Shown one piece after another: positions 6,415 to 6,423 of a stretch of 6,423 bases of DNA. The notes under the pieces were generated by a model. That model was not told the origin of the DNA. It was given only the letters and a program-made list of their open reading frames with translations, and searched no databases. The stretch comes from Lentisphaeria bacterium. Its GTDB lineage: Bacteria > Verrucomicrobiota > Lentisphaeria > JABSQK01 > UBA12247. The position numbers and the translations under genes are program-made. Every line of letters starts with the position of its first letter. Position 1 is the stretch's first letter. The stretch is from positions 1 to 6,423 of the forward strand of contig DMTJ01000512.1 in assembly GCA_003477185.1 (NCBI GenBank). Reading direction: 5' to 3'.

Positions 6415-6423
6415 ATGACTGGG
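6415..6423 (+). CDS. Possible start of a further gene, cut by the window end
   Basis: An ATG at 6415, four bases after the reductase stop codon, opens a frame (Met-Thr-Gly) that is not closed before the window ends. The tight spacing fits the pattern of the gene cluster. With three codons and no clear ribosome binding site, this is only a possibility. The ATG at 6407, which overlaps the stop codon, can be excluded because its frame closes at 6416-6418. Confidence 0.25.

Overview
The window is about 60% or more G+C and reads almost entirely on the + strand. It holds six complete protein genes with short gaps or overlaps, preceded by about 240 bases of non-coding DNA rich in short palindromes. 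The best clue to the host is the adenylosuccinate lyase. It is of the long (479 aa) type that looks much more like the animal and fungal enzyme than like the Bacillus or E. coli PurB. From memory, such PurB proteins occur in the Planctomycetes-Verrucomicrobia-Chlamydiae group. Together with a Gram-negative envelope (outer-membrane lipoprotein, TolC-like protein) and the high G+C, I infer a member of Verrucomicrobiota, perhaps Opitutae. This is an inference, not a proven placement.

Layout. Bases 1-245 carry no convincing gene. They hold a 19-bp inverted repeat whose arms are themselves hairpins (4-22 and 63-81), followed by two more small hairpins (100-123 and 132-144): a compact interspersed-repeat-like element. 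Bases 273-1559 encode an acidic cytoplasmic protein of about 428 aa that I do not recognise. A 45-base AT-rich gap with a small dyad and a good ribosome binding site leads to purB (1605-3044). Then, 28 bases on, come a small TPR-like lipoprotein (3073-3423), a TolC-family outer-membrane protein (3425-4729, 1-base gap), an EI24/CysZ-like inner-membrane protein (4744-5532, 14-base gap) and an extended short-chain dehydrogenase/RmlD-like protein (5529-6410, 4-base overlap). A further gene may begin at 6415 and run off the window.

How they fit together. The close spacing from purB to the reductase suggests one transcription unit, perhaps with a promoter in the AT-rich gap before purB. The lipoprotein and TolC-like protein are both predicted to be exported to the envelope, and their 1-base gap suggests translational coupling. 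No periplasmic adaptor or inner-membrane pump is encoded here, so any efflux role would need partners elsewhere. purB is a housekeeping purine gene, and I see no direct metabolic link between it and the envelope genes. I did not find a clear new defence or mobile system. The most unusual items are the palindromic element at the left edge, the unrecognised acidic protein, and two residue changes at conserved sites: Lys to Arg in the reductase Tyr-x-x-x-Lys motif, and Pro to Ala in the PurB signature loop.
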